This document shows positions 15,232 to 22,544 of a stretch of 36,692 nucleotides of DNA, piece by piece. The DNA is from Pseudofrankia nepalensis. GTDB taxonomy: Bacteria > Actinomycetota > Actinomycetes > Frankiales > Frankiaceae. The stretch lies in the NCBI RefSeq assembly GCF_016786305.1, contig NZ_JADWYV010000079.1, one strand, 5' to 3'. Below the pieces are notes generated by a model that was not told where the DNA came from, searched no databases, and saw nothing but the letters and a program-made list of their open reading frames with translations. The translations under genes and the position numbers were made by a program. Position 1 is the first letter of the stretch. Each line of letters starts with the position of its first letter.

Positions 15232-16914
15232 ATGAACATCAGGATCCAGGGGGGCGGACGGCACGCGCGGGCCATCCGGCGGACCTCCACCGTCCTCGCC
15301 GCGCTGGCCTTGACGAGCGTCACCGCCGTCGCGTGCGGCTCGGACGACAGCTCCGACACCCCGGCCGCCGCCAGCGCCACGCCGGTCGCGGGCGGGAAGC
15401 TCACCTACGCGACCGTCCAGGAGCCGAGCTGCATCGACCCGGGCTACGACCCGAGCACGGTCACCGGCGTCATCGACCGCAACATCTTCGACTCCCTCGT
15501 CTCGCAGACCGCGACGGGCGAGACGAAGCCCTGGCTGGCGACCAGCTGGACGGTCTCCCCGGACGGCAAGACCTACCGGTTCTCGCTGCGTGACGGCGTG
15601 ACGTTCCACGACGGGACGGCGTTCGACGGCGCGGCGGTGAAGGCGACCTTCGACCACGCCGTCGACCCGGAGACGAAGTCGCTGTACGCCGCCGCGCTGC
15701 TGAGCGCCTACCAGGAGACCCGGGTGATCGACCCGCGGACCATCGAGGTGGTGCTCACGCGGCCGAACGCCTCGTTCCTGCAGAGCGTCGGGTCGCCGTT
15801 CCTCGGCATCCAGTCGCCCGCGTCGCTCGAGCGCTCCGCCGAGGAGCTGTGCACCAAGCCGGTCGGCTCCGGCGCCTTCACGTTCGTGAGCTGGACGAAG
15901 AACCGCGACCTGGTGCTGGCCAAGAACCCCGCCTACCAGTGGGCCCCGGACGCCGCCGACCACGACGGCCCGGCCTACCTCGACGGGATCACCTTCCAGT
16001 TCATCTCCGACGACACGGCCCGGTTCGGCGCGCTGACCTCCGGCCAGGTCAACGTCATCAACAACGTCCCGGCGGCGAACATCCGCGCGCTGAAGGCCAA
16101 CGGGTCCCTGCAGTACCTGCGCGCCGACTCGCCCGGCCTCGCCTACTCGCTGATCCTCAACACCGGCCGCGAGCCGCTGTCGGACGTGCGGGTCCGCCGG
16201 GCGCTGCTGCGCTCGGTGAACCTCGACGCGCTGGTCGAGTCGGTGTACTTCGGCGAGTACAACCGGGCCTGGAGCCTGCTGAGCCCGACCACGATCGGCT
16301 ACGACAAGTCCCTCGAAGGCACCTGGAAGTTCGACGCGGCGCTGGCGAACAAGCTGCTCGACGAGGCCGGCTGGACGCAGCGCGACGGTGACGGCTTCCG
16401 TACCAAGGACGGGAAGCGGCTGACCATCGTCTGGCGGACCGGCGCGCAGCTCGACCGGGACGGCCGCGGCGTCGTGGCCCAGGGCGTCCAGGCGGACGCC
16501 AAGAAGGTCGGCATCGACCTGCAGTACATCAGCGAGGACGTCGGCACCTTCAGCCAGCACATCTTCGCCGGTGACCTCGACATCTGGGGCGGCAACTACC
16601 AGCGGCCGGACGGCGACATCCTGCGGTTCGCGTTCGCCTCCGACCAGGGGATCACCAAGGGCGGCGGCAACCTGTTCGGCCTACAGGACCCCACCCTGGA
16701 CCGGCTGCTGAACGAGGCGTCGACGACCACCGACGAGGCGGTCCGGGAGAAGAACTGGGCCGACGCCCAGCAGTACGTGATCGACAACGCGCTGGCGGTG
16801 CCGCTCACCGTCGGGGCGAACCTGGTCGGCGCGTCGAACAAGGTGCAGGGCCTGCGCTTCGAGCAGTCCTCGAACCTGACGTTCTTCGACACCTGGCTGG
16901 ACCCGACGAAGTGA
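15232..16914 (+). CDS. ABC transporter substrate-binding lipoprotein, peptide/nickel family 5
   Basis: A 560-residue extracytoplasmic binding protein of the oligopeptide/dipeptide/nickel type (SBP_bac_5). A twin-Arg-like basic N-region and hydrophobic core end in a lipobox VACG (Cys about 35), so it is probably anchored to the outer face of the membrane. Landmarks are GGKLTYATVQEP, DSLVSQT..ETKPWLATSW, YRFSLRDGVTFHDGTAFDGAAVKATFDHA, and PVGSGAFTFVSWTKNRDLVLAKNPAYQ. The start has AAGGAA about five bases upstream. It is followed by two permeases and a double ATPase, making a complete importer-type system. Abyssomicin clusters carry a comparable opp-like set (recalled as AbyF1-F4). The substrate is unknown. 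Confidence 0.93.
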   Translation: MNIRIQGGGRHARAIRRTSTVLAALALTSVTAVACGSDDSSDTPAAASATPVAGGKLTYATVQEPSCIDPGYDPSTVTGVIDRNIFDSLVSQTATGETKPWLATSWTVSPDGKTYRFSLRDGVTFHDGTAFDGAAVKATFDHAVDPETKSLYAAALLSAYQETRVIDPRTIEVVLTRPNASFLQSVGSPFLGIQSPASLERSAEELCTKPVGSGAFTFVSWTKNRDLVLAKNPAYQWAPDAADHDGPAYLDGITFQFISDDTARFGALTSGQVNVINNVPAANIRALKANGSLQYLRADSPGLAYSLILNTGREPLSDVRVRRALLRSVNLDALVESVYFGEYNRAWSLLSPTTIGYDKSLEGTWKFDAALANKLLDEAGWTQRDGDGFRTKDGKRLTIVWRTGAQLDRDGRGVVAQGVQADAKKVGIDLQYISEDVGTFSQHIFAGDLDIWGGNYQRPDGDILRFAFASDQGITKGGGNLFGLQDPTLDRLLNEASTTTDEAVREKNWADAQQYVIDNALAVPLTVGANLVGASNKVQGLRFEQSSNLTFFDTWLDPTK

Positions 16915-16964
16915 CGCGGCCGACCGCGGGAGCCCACCGCGCGAACGGCGCGGATTCCCGCCGC

Positions 16965-17020
16965 GCAAGGTCCACCGAATGAGGCCCACCGAATGAGGTC
17001 CATGGCATGAGGTCCACCAC
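16965..17020 (+). repeat. 14-bp tandem repeat creating nested mini-ORFs before the permease
   Basis: Four 14-bp units, the last three each beginning ATGAGG (16979, 16993, 17007). The first two ATGs open five-codon frames (MRPTE and MRSMA) whose TGA overlaps the next ATG as ATGA. The third ATG is the permease start. This builds a chain of stop-start junctions and may couple or tune translation. Confidence 0.7.
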
Positions 17021-17942
17021 GTGGTGGCTGGCCCGGCGCCTCGCGCTCGCCGTCCTGGTCGTCGTCGGAGCGGCGACGGTGGCCTTCGGGGCCCTGCAGC
17101 TCGTTCCCGGCGACCCGGTGCACGTGATGATGGGCGGCGCGGCCCCGAGCGAGGAGGTCTACGAACGGACCCGCCACGAGCTCGGGTACGACCAGCCGCT
17201 GCCCGTCCGCTACGGCGAGTTCCTGGGCCAGCTGCTGCGTGGTGACCTCGGCCAGTCCTACCAGCTGCACCAGCCGGTGGCGGACGTGATCGGCAGCCAG
17301 CTGTGGCCGACCGTCCAGCTGGCGCTGGCCGCGTTCGGGCTCGCGTTCGTGGTGGCGGCGGCGCTCGCCGTCACCACGGCCGGGCGCCGGTCCGGGTGGC
17401 GACGGGTGGCGTCGGCCGCCGAGCTGCTGATGATCTCGACGCCTGGCTTCTGGGTCGGCGTGCTGCTGCTGACGTTCTTCTCGTTCCGGCTGCACCTGTT
17501 CCCGGTGGCCGGCGGCGACAGCCTGGCCGGGCTCGTGCTGCCCGCCGCCACCCTGGCGATCGGCCTGATCGGGGTGTTCGCGCAGGTCATGCGGGAGGGC
17601 CTGGAGCGGGCGCTGGAGCAGCCGTTCGTGCTCAGCGCCCGGGCACGCGGCACCGGGGAGACCGCGGTGCGGCTGCGCCACGCGCTGCGCCACGCGCTGA
17701 TCCCCATGGTCACCCTCTCCGGCTGGATCGTCGGCTCGCTGCTCGGCGGGGCCGTGCTGATCGAGACGATCTTCAGTCGGGAGGGGCTTGGGCGGATCAC
17801 CGCGACCGCCATCGCCGGGCGTGACCTCCCGCTGGTCACCGGCGTCGCGGTGGTGGCGGCGACGATCTTCGCTCTGCTCAACATCGCCGTGGACCTGCTC
17901 TACCGGGTCATCGACCCCCGGATGAAGGAGGTCGTCCGGTGA
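17007..17942 (+). CDS. ABC peptide-type permease (DppB/OppB-like)
   Basis: A 311-residue inner-membrane permease. The N-terminal WWLARRLALAVLVVVGAATVAF helix and LVPGDPVHVMMG motif are diagnostic of the DppB/OppB branch. There are about six membrane segments, and the EAA loop that docks the ATPase is visible as PFVLSARARGTGETAVRLRHALRHALIPMV at about 206-235. I chose ATG 17007, the last of three repeat-borne ATGs, as it leads into the conserved helix. Its stop overlaps a GTG at 17939 (GTGA), the natural coupled start for the partner permease if the frame were intact. Confidence 0.93.
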   Translation: MRSTTWWLARRLALAVLVVVGAATVAFGALQLVPGDPVHVMMGGAAPSEEVYERTRHELGYDQPLPVRYGEFLGQLLRGDLGQSYQLHQPVADVIGSQLWPTVQLALAAFGLAFVVAAALAVTTAGRRSGWRRVASAAELLMISTPGFWVGVLLLTFFSFRLHLFPVAGGDSLAGLVLPAATLAIGLIGVFAQVMREGLERALEQPFVLSARARGTGETAVRLRHALRHALIPMVTLSGWIVGSLLGGAVLIETIFSREGLGRITATAIAGRDLPLVTGVAVVAATIFALLNIAVDLLYRVIDPRMKEVVR

Positions 17943-18065
17943 GCACCCCGGAGCTGACGACATCGAAGCTGGCCACATCGAAGCTGACCCCGTCGGAGCT
18001 GGGGGCGCCCGAGCTGGGGGCGTCCCGCCCCGAGGGCGCCGGCGCCGCGGGGGGGGCCGGCGGCC

Positions 18066-18923
18066 GTGGCCGGCGTGGCGCGCCGATCCGCCGGGCGGGG
18101 CCGCCGGCGGATCGGCCCCGGCGTGGCGGTCAGCGCGCTGCTGGTCGCCCTGATCGCCCTGGCGGCGCTCTGGCCGGGCCTGCTCGCCCGGGCCGACCCG
18201 AACGCGGCGGAACCGGTCGACGCGCTGCTCGGGCCGAGCGGCGCGCACTGGTTCGGCACCGACCAGCTCGGCCGGGACGTGTACAGCCGGGTGGTGCACG
18301 GCGCCCGGGTGTCGCTGTTCATCGGCGTCGGCGCGACCGGCATCGCGCTGCTGCTCGGCTGCCTGATCGGGATGCTGGCCGCGACCTGCGGCCGGCTCGT
18401 CGACGAGATCCTGATGCGGATCACCGACGTGCTGCTGTCGTTCCCCGGGCTGCTGCTGGCCCTGCTCGTCGTCGCCATGCTGGGGCCGAGCAGCACCAAC
18501 GCGACCATCGCCATCGGCCTGTCCAGCGCGCCCGGGTTCGCCCGGCTGGTACGGGGCGAGGCGCTGGCGATCCGCGAGGCCGGCTACGTGCGCACCGCGG
18601 TCACGTTCGGCGCGGGGCGGGCCCGCGTGTACCTGCGTCACCTGCTGCCCAACGCGCTCACCCCCCTGCTGGTGCTCGCGCTGCTGAGCGTCGGCGCGGC
18701 GATCATCGCGGGCTCGTCGCTGAGCTATCTCGGCCTCGGGCCGCGGGTGCCCACCGCCGAGTGGGGCTCGATGCTGGCCCAGGGCAAGGACTTCCTCACC
18801 ATCTCCTGGGCGATGGCCGTCTTCCCAGGGCTCGCGATCACCGTGACCGTCATCGCCATCAACATCGTCGGCCGTGACCTGCAGCGGCGCTTCGAGGGGA
18901 GACACCCCGTTGGCCGATTCTGA
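18066..18923 (+). CDS. ABC peptide-type permease (DppC/OppC-like), N-terminus uncertain
   Basis: From GTG 18066 the protein has 285 residues with DppC landmarks: HWFGTDQLGRDVYSRVVHGARVSLFIG, SFPGLLLALLVVAMLG, the EAA loop around LAIREAGYVRTAVTFGAGRARVYLRHLLPNAL, and LGPRVPTAEWGSMLAQG near the end. About six membrane segments are expected. A coupled GTG at 17939 opens a different frame (STPELTTSKLATSKL...) that runs into a run of eight G at 18049-18056; removing one G joins the two frames into a protein of about 327 residues. So either the true start is 17939 with a frameshift or sequencing error, or translation starts at 18066. Its end overlaps the ATPase gene by 14 bp. Confidence 0.88.
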   Translation: MAGVARRSAGRGRRRIGPGVAVSALLVALIALAALWPGLLARADPNAAEPVDALLGPSGAHWFGTDQLGRDVYSRVVHGARVSLFIGVGATGIALLLGCLIGMLAATCGRLVDEILMRITDVLLSFPGLLLALLVVAMLGPSSTNATIAIGLSSAPGFARLVRGEALAIREAGYVRTAVTFGAGRARVYLRHLLPNALTPLLVLALLSVGAAIIAGSSLSYLGLGPRVPTAEWGSMLAQGKDFLTISWAMAVFPGLAITVTVIAINIVGRDLQRRFEGRHPVGRF

Positions 18924-20964
18924 TCCGCTGCTCGCCGTGGACGACCTGCGGGTCTCGTTCGCCACCCGCGGCGGCCCGCTCGCGGCCGTGCGCGGGGTGA
19001 GCTTCACGCTGGCGGCGGGCGAGTGCCTCGCGATCGTCGGCGAGTCCGGCTCGGGCAAGAGCGTGACCGCCCGGGCGCTCGTCGGCCTGGTCGGGGCCGG
19101 CGCGGCCGTGTCGGCGCGCCGGCTCGAGCTCGCCGGGCAGGACCTGCTCGCCCTCGGCGAGCGGGACTGGCGCCGGGTCCGTGGCCGGCGGGTCGGGCTG
19201 GTGCTCCAGGACGCGCTGTCCTCCCTCGACCCGGTCCGGACGGTCGGCGCCGAGATCGCCGAGACCCTGGGCAACCATCGCCTGGTCCCCCGCTCCGCGC
19301 GGCCCGCCCGGGCGGTGGAGTTGCTGGCCGAGGCCAGCGTCCCGGAGCCGGCGCTGCGCGCCCGGCAGCGTCCGTTCGAGCTGTCCGGCGGGCTGCGCCA
19401 GCGGGCGCTGATCGCCTCGGCGCTCGCCGGGGAGCCGGCGGTGCTGCTCGCGGACGAGCCGACCACCGCGCTGGACGTGTCCGTGCAGGCGCAGATCCTC
19501 GACCTGCTCGCCGCGCGCAGGGCGGACGGGGTCGCGATCCTGCTGATCAGCCACGACCTGGCGGTCGTCGGCCGACTGGCCGACCGGGTCGCGGTGATGT
19601 ACGCGGGCACGATCGTCGAGGAGGGCGGCGTCGACGACCTGCTGCGCTCGCCGCGTCATCCCTACACCCGGGAGCTGCTCGCCGCCGTGCCGTCCGCGCA
19701 CGCCCGCGGCACCCGGCTGGCGGTCCACCGGGACGCGGCGGCGGCACCGGCCGTCGCCGCGCCGGACGCGGCCGGCTGCCGGTACGCGGCCCGTTGCCCG
19801 CTGGCCGAGGACCGCTGCCGCATGGCCGACCCGCCGGCGATCGACGTCGGGCATCCGGCGCCCGGCGCGGGGCTGTCCGCGGACGTCCCGCGCCCAGCGG
19901 CCGTGGATCTGGGTCTGCCGGCGGTCGAGAAAGGTCCGCCCGCGGCGGCGGCCGGCCCGGCCCGGGGCGGGGGAACGGCGGCCGCCGCCGTCGCGCATCG
20001 CGCCTGGTGCTGGCGGATCGACGAGCCATGGCCGGCCCCGCCGGCCGGCCCGGCCCGCGGCCGGGTACAGCACGCCGACGACGTCGTCATCGAGGTCGAC
20101 ACGGTCTGGAAGAGCTTCCGCGGCCCCGACGGGTCACGCAGGCCGGCCGTGCGCGGCGTGTCGTTCCAGCTGCGCGTGGGCGAGACGGTCGGCCTGCTCG
20201 GCGAGTCCGGCTCCGGCAAGAGCACGACCGCGGAGATGGTCCTGGGCCTGCTGGAGCCGGACGAGGGCGCGGTCCTGCTGCGCGGACGGCCCTGGTCACG
20301 GCTGGGAGAGTCGGCTCGGCGGCCGGACCGGCACCGGATCCAGCTCGTCCCGCAGGACCCGCTCGGCGCGTTCGACCCCCGCTACACCGTCGAACGGCTC
20401 ATCGGGGAGGCGCTGCGCGCGCCGGGCCGGCGGGCGGCGGCACGCCAGCGGGGCCGGATCGTCGAGCTGCTCGGCCTCGTCGGCCTCGACGCCTCGGTGC
20501 TGCCGCGGCGCGCCACCCAGCTCTCCGGCGGCCAGCGGCAGCGGGTCGCCATCGCCCGGGCGCTGGCTCCCGAGCCGGACGTGCTGGTCTGCGACGAGCC
20601 GGTGTCCGCGCTGGACGTGTCCATCCAGGCGCAGATCCTCGACGTGTTCGCCGACGTCCAGGACGCCCTCGGCGTGGCGATGCTGTTCATCTCGCACGAC
20701 CTGGGCGTGATCTACCACACCTGCGACCGGGTCCTGGTGATGCGGGACGGCGAGCTGCTGGAGCAGGGCGACGTCGAGCGGGTGCTGCGCGCGCCCGCGC
20801 ACGACTACACCCGGGCGCTGCTGGCGGCCGTGCCGCGCCTCGGCCCCGCCACCGGGCAGGTACCCGCCGGCTCGGGCGCCGGCGACGCCGCGCCCGCCGA
20901 CGGTCTCGGTGTCGGCTCCAATGTGGGCTTCGGTGTCGGCTCCGGCGTGGGCCCGCGCCGCTGA
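18910..20964 (+). CDS. Fused double ABC ATPase (DppD-DppF-like)
   Basis: A 684-residue protein with two nucleotide-binding domains, the ATP engine for the two permeases. NBD1 has Walker A GESGSGKS at about 44-51, signature LSGGLRQRA, Walker B LLADEP and H-loop ISHDL, then the oligopeptide-transporter C-terminal Cys region (CRYAARCPLAEDRC). An Ala/Pro-rich linker of about 90 residues follows. NBD2 has Walker A at about 431-438, signature LSGGQRQRV, Walker B LVCDEP and ISHDL. The second Cys-rich tail is replaced by a Gly/Val tail (GVGSNVGFGVGSG). TTG 18910 is preferred since GGGGAG lies about nine bases upstream and the NBD starts at once; a GTG at 18874 is possible. Confidence 0.93.
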   Translation: MADSDPLLAVDDLRVSFATRGGPLAAVRGVSFTLAAGECLAIVGESGSGKSVTARALVGLVGAGAAVSARRLELAGQDLLALGERDWRRVRGRRVGLVLQDALSSLDPVRTVGAEIAETLGNHRLVPRSARPARAVELLAEASVPEPALRARQRPFELSGGLRQRALIASALAGEPAVLLADEPTTALDVSVQAQILDLLAARRADGVAILLISHDLAVVGRLADRVAVMYAGTIVEEGGVDDLLRSPRHPYTRELLAAVPSAHARGTRLAVHRDAAAAPAVAAPDAAGCRYAARCPLAEDRCRMADPPAIDVGHPAPGAGLSADVPRPAAVDLGLPAVEKGPPAAAAGPARGGGTAAAAVAHRAWCWRIDEPWPAPPAGPARGRVQHADDVVIEVDTVWKSFRGPDGSRRPAVRGVSFQLRVGETVGLLGESGSGKSTTAEMVLGLLEPDEGAVLLRGRPWSRLGESARRPDRHRIQLVPQDPLGAFDPRYTVERLIGEALRAPGRRAAARQRGRIVELLGLVGLDASVLPRRATQLSGGQRQRVAIARALAPEPDVLVCDEPVSALDVSIQAQILDVFADVQDALGVAMLFISHDLGVIYHTCDRVLVMRDGELLEQGDVERVLRAPAHDYTRALLAAVPRLGPATGQVPAGSGAGDAAPADGLGVGSNVGFGVGSGVGPRR

Positions 20965-20976
20965 GAGCCCGCGCCT

Positions 20977-20992
20977 CCCGCCGGCTGGCGGG
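20977..20992 (+). terminator. Short GC hairpin after the ATPase gene
   Basis: CCCGCC-GGCT-GGCGGG forms a 6-bp stem with a 4-base loop 13 bases after the ATPase stop and just before promoter B. There is no T-run. Its position between two transcription units supports termination. Confidence 0.45.
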
Positions 20993-21004
20993 CATCCCTC
21001 GTCG

Positions 21005-21037
21005 GCTTAGTCCGCCTTTAGCGCCTCCTCGGATTCT
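21005..21037 (+). promoter_or_regulatory. SARP-type promoter B (cyclase/KAS III/FkbH operon)
   Basis: Direct-repeat heptamers GCTTAGT (21005-21011) and CTTTAGC (21016-21022) have an 11-bp period. Nine bases later lies GATTCT (21032-21037) as -10, six bases before ATG 21044. GGAG is only two bases from the ATG, so leaderless translation is likely. The layout is identical to sites at 13146 and 32865. Confidence 0.74.
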
Positions 21038-21043
21038 GGAGCC

Positions 21044-21469
21044 ATGTCACAGCACCCCAGCGGTCTCATCGTCATCGGTCCCCTCACCGAGGTGACCACC
21101 GAGCTCAAGGTCGGCGACGGGGTTCTCGGCGCGCCGAAGGTCGGTGACTACGGCACGTACCAGGACGACCTGATCGACGCGGACGGCAACAAGATCGGCG
21201 AGGTGTTCGGGCGCGCCGAGGGCGTGTACCAGCGCCCGTCCGACGGCCACCTGTTCAGCTGGTACGTGGAGGACATCACCCTGCCCGGCGGCACGGCGGT
21301 GTACGAGGGGCCACTCGACGTCACCCTGGCGCAGACCGGAACCCCGGTGAAGGTGCCGATCGTCGGCACCGGCGGCAGGTACGAGGGCCTGCTCGGGACC
21401 CGCGAGGTCACCGTCGTGAGCCCCGATCGCTATGTCGACGTGAAGTTCGTGTTCTTCCCCGAGGTCTAG
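21044..21469 (+). CDS. AbyU-like beta-barrel spirotetronate cyclase (allene oxide cyclase-like fold)
   Basis: A 141-residue protein with no signal peptide, rich in beta strands. The pattern LTEVTTELKVGD, then DYGTYQDDLIDADGNKIGEVFG, then YQRPSDGHLFSWYVEDITLPGG, then VGTGGRYEGLLGTREVTVV resembles the allene-oxide-cyclase/dirigent-like barrel. It aligns well with my recollection of AbyU, the [4+2] cyclase that closes the spirotetronate of abyssomicin; the length is the same. In that role it would convert a linear polyketide bearing an exocyclic-methylene tetronate and a diene into the spiro ring system. It is the first gene of the SARP-driven operon with the KAS III and FkbH genes, which supports this. 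Biochemical function is inferred. Confidence 0.75.
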   Translation: MSQHPSGLIVIGPLTEVTTELKVGDGVLGAPKVGDYGTYQDDLIDADGNKIGEVFGRAEGVYQRPSDGHLFSWYVEDITLPGGTAVYEGPLDVTLAQTGTPVKVPIVGTGGRYEGLLGTREVTVVSPDRYVDVKFVFFPEV

Positions 21470-21473
21470 CCCG

Positions 21474-22544
21474 ATGAGCGGCCGTGAGGTTCAGCTGCGC
21501 TCGGTCGGCACCGCGCTGCCCGGGCCGGCGATCGACAACGCCACGCTCGCGCGGCGGTTCGGGGTCGGCGAGGTGTGGGAGCAGTGGGTCGAGGCGTTCC
21601 TCGGCACCCGCACCCGCCACCTGTCCGTCGACCTGTTCACCGGCGAGGTGGACGGGTGGCTGGCCGACCTGGGCGCGCTGGCCGGGCAGCGCGCCCTGGC
21701 CGCGGCGGGGGTGGCGCCCGGCGAGGTCGACCTGATCGTGCTCGCCACCTCCTCCCCCGACCAGCTGATGCCCGCCACCGTGAACGTCATCGCCGACCGG
21801 CTCGGCATCGACGAGATCCCGAGCTTCCAGCTCCAGTCCGGCTGCTCGGGCGCGCTGCAGGCGCTCGACCTGGCCCGCCAGCTGCTGCTGGGCGGCCGGC
21901 ACCGGACCGCGCTGGTGCTCGGCGGCGACGTGTCGGCCAAACAGTGGGACCTCACCGCCGACCCGCGCACGGTGCCGCAGGCCCAGCTCGTCAACGCCGC
22001 CATGTTCGGCGACGGCGTCGGCGCGGCGGTCCTCGGCGTCGACGCCGAGCCCGGCACGCAGCCCGGCACGCAGCCCGGCGCCGGCTCGGTGGTGCTGCGG
22101 GAGGTGCGGGTGCGTCTCGGCGGGCTGGGCCGACCGTCGGGGCACGTGGTCGAGTGGTTCGGCGTCGCCGACCGGCACCGGCTCGGCCCCGGCGTCGACG
22201 AGGACTACAAGGCCATCGAGCAGCTCGTGCCGGGACTCGCGGAGCAGGTGCTCGACGAGCTGCTCCACGACGTCGGCTGGAAGCGCTCCGACGTCGACTA
22301 CCTGCTGCCCCCGCAGCTGTCCGGCCGGATGACCGCGAAGATCGTCGAGACGCTGGCGGTCCAGGGGGCGGTGGAGGTCACCGTGGTGCCCGACGTCGGC
22401 AACACCGGCAACGCGCTGCCGTTCTTCCAGCTCGAGCGGCTGCTGCCGCGGCTTTCGCCCGGCGACCGGGCGGTGGCGCTGGCGATCGAGTCGAGCAAGT
22501 GGATCAGGTCCGCGTTCGCCCTGGAGAAGGTGGCGGCACCATGA
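21474..22544 (+). CDS. KAS III-like tetronate-forming condensing enzyme (AbyA1-like)
   Basis: A 356-residue thiolase-fold protein of the 3-oxoacyl-ACP synthase III type. The nucleophile is Cys124 in QSGCSGALQAL, and NAAMFGDGVGAAVLG and DVGNTGNALPFF (Asn310) match the family. The usual catalytic His of PHQAN is missing: the segment reads LLPPQLSG (Pro280 where His is expected). In tetronate clusters such enzymes join the finished polyketide to glyceryl-ACP and form the ring by C-C and C-O bond formation (established for agglomerin- and RK-682-type pathways). A 12-bp in-frame repeat encodes PGTQPGTQ near 193. It lies four bases after the cyclase gene and overlaps the FkbH gene by ATGA. Confidence 0.88.
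   Translation: MSGREVQLRSVGTALPGPAIDNATLARRFGVGEVWEQWVEAFLGTRTRHLSVDLFTGEVDGWLADLGALAGQRALAAAGVAPGEVDLIVLATSSPDQLMPATVNVIADRLGIDEIPSFQLQSGCSGALQALDLARQLLLGGRHRTALVLGGDVSAKQWDLTADPRTVPQAQLVNAAMFGDGVGAAVLGVDAEPGTQPGTQPGAGSVVLREVRVRLGGLGRPSGHVVEWFGVADRHRLGPGVDEDYKAIEQLVPGLAEQVLDELLHDVGWKRSDVDYLLPPQLSGRMTAKIVETLAVQGAVEVTVVPDVGNTGNALPFFQLERLLPRLSPGDRAVALAIESSKWIRSAFALEKVAAP

Noticed and set aside
16596..19610. Minus-strand open frame of about 1000 codons across the ABC transporter genes
   Set aside because: It is rich in Arg, Pro, Gln and His, shows no family motifs, and is fully antisense to four genes with clear motifs.
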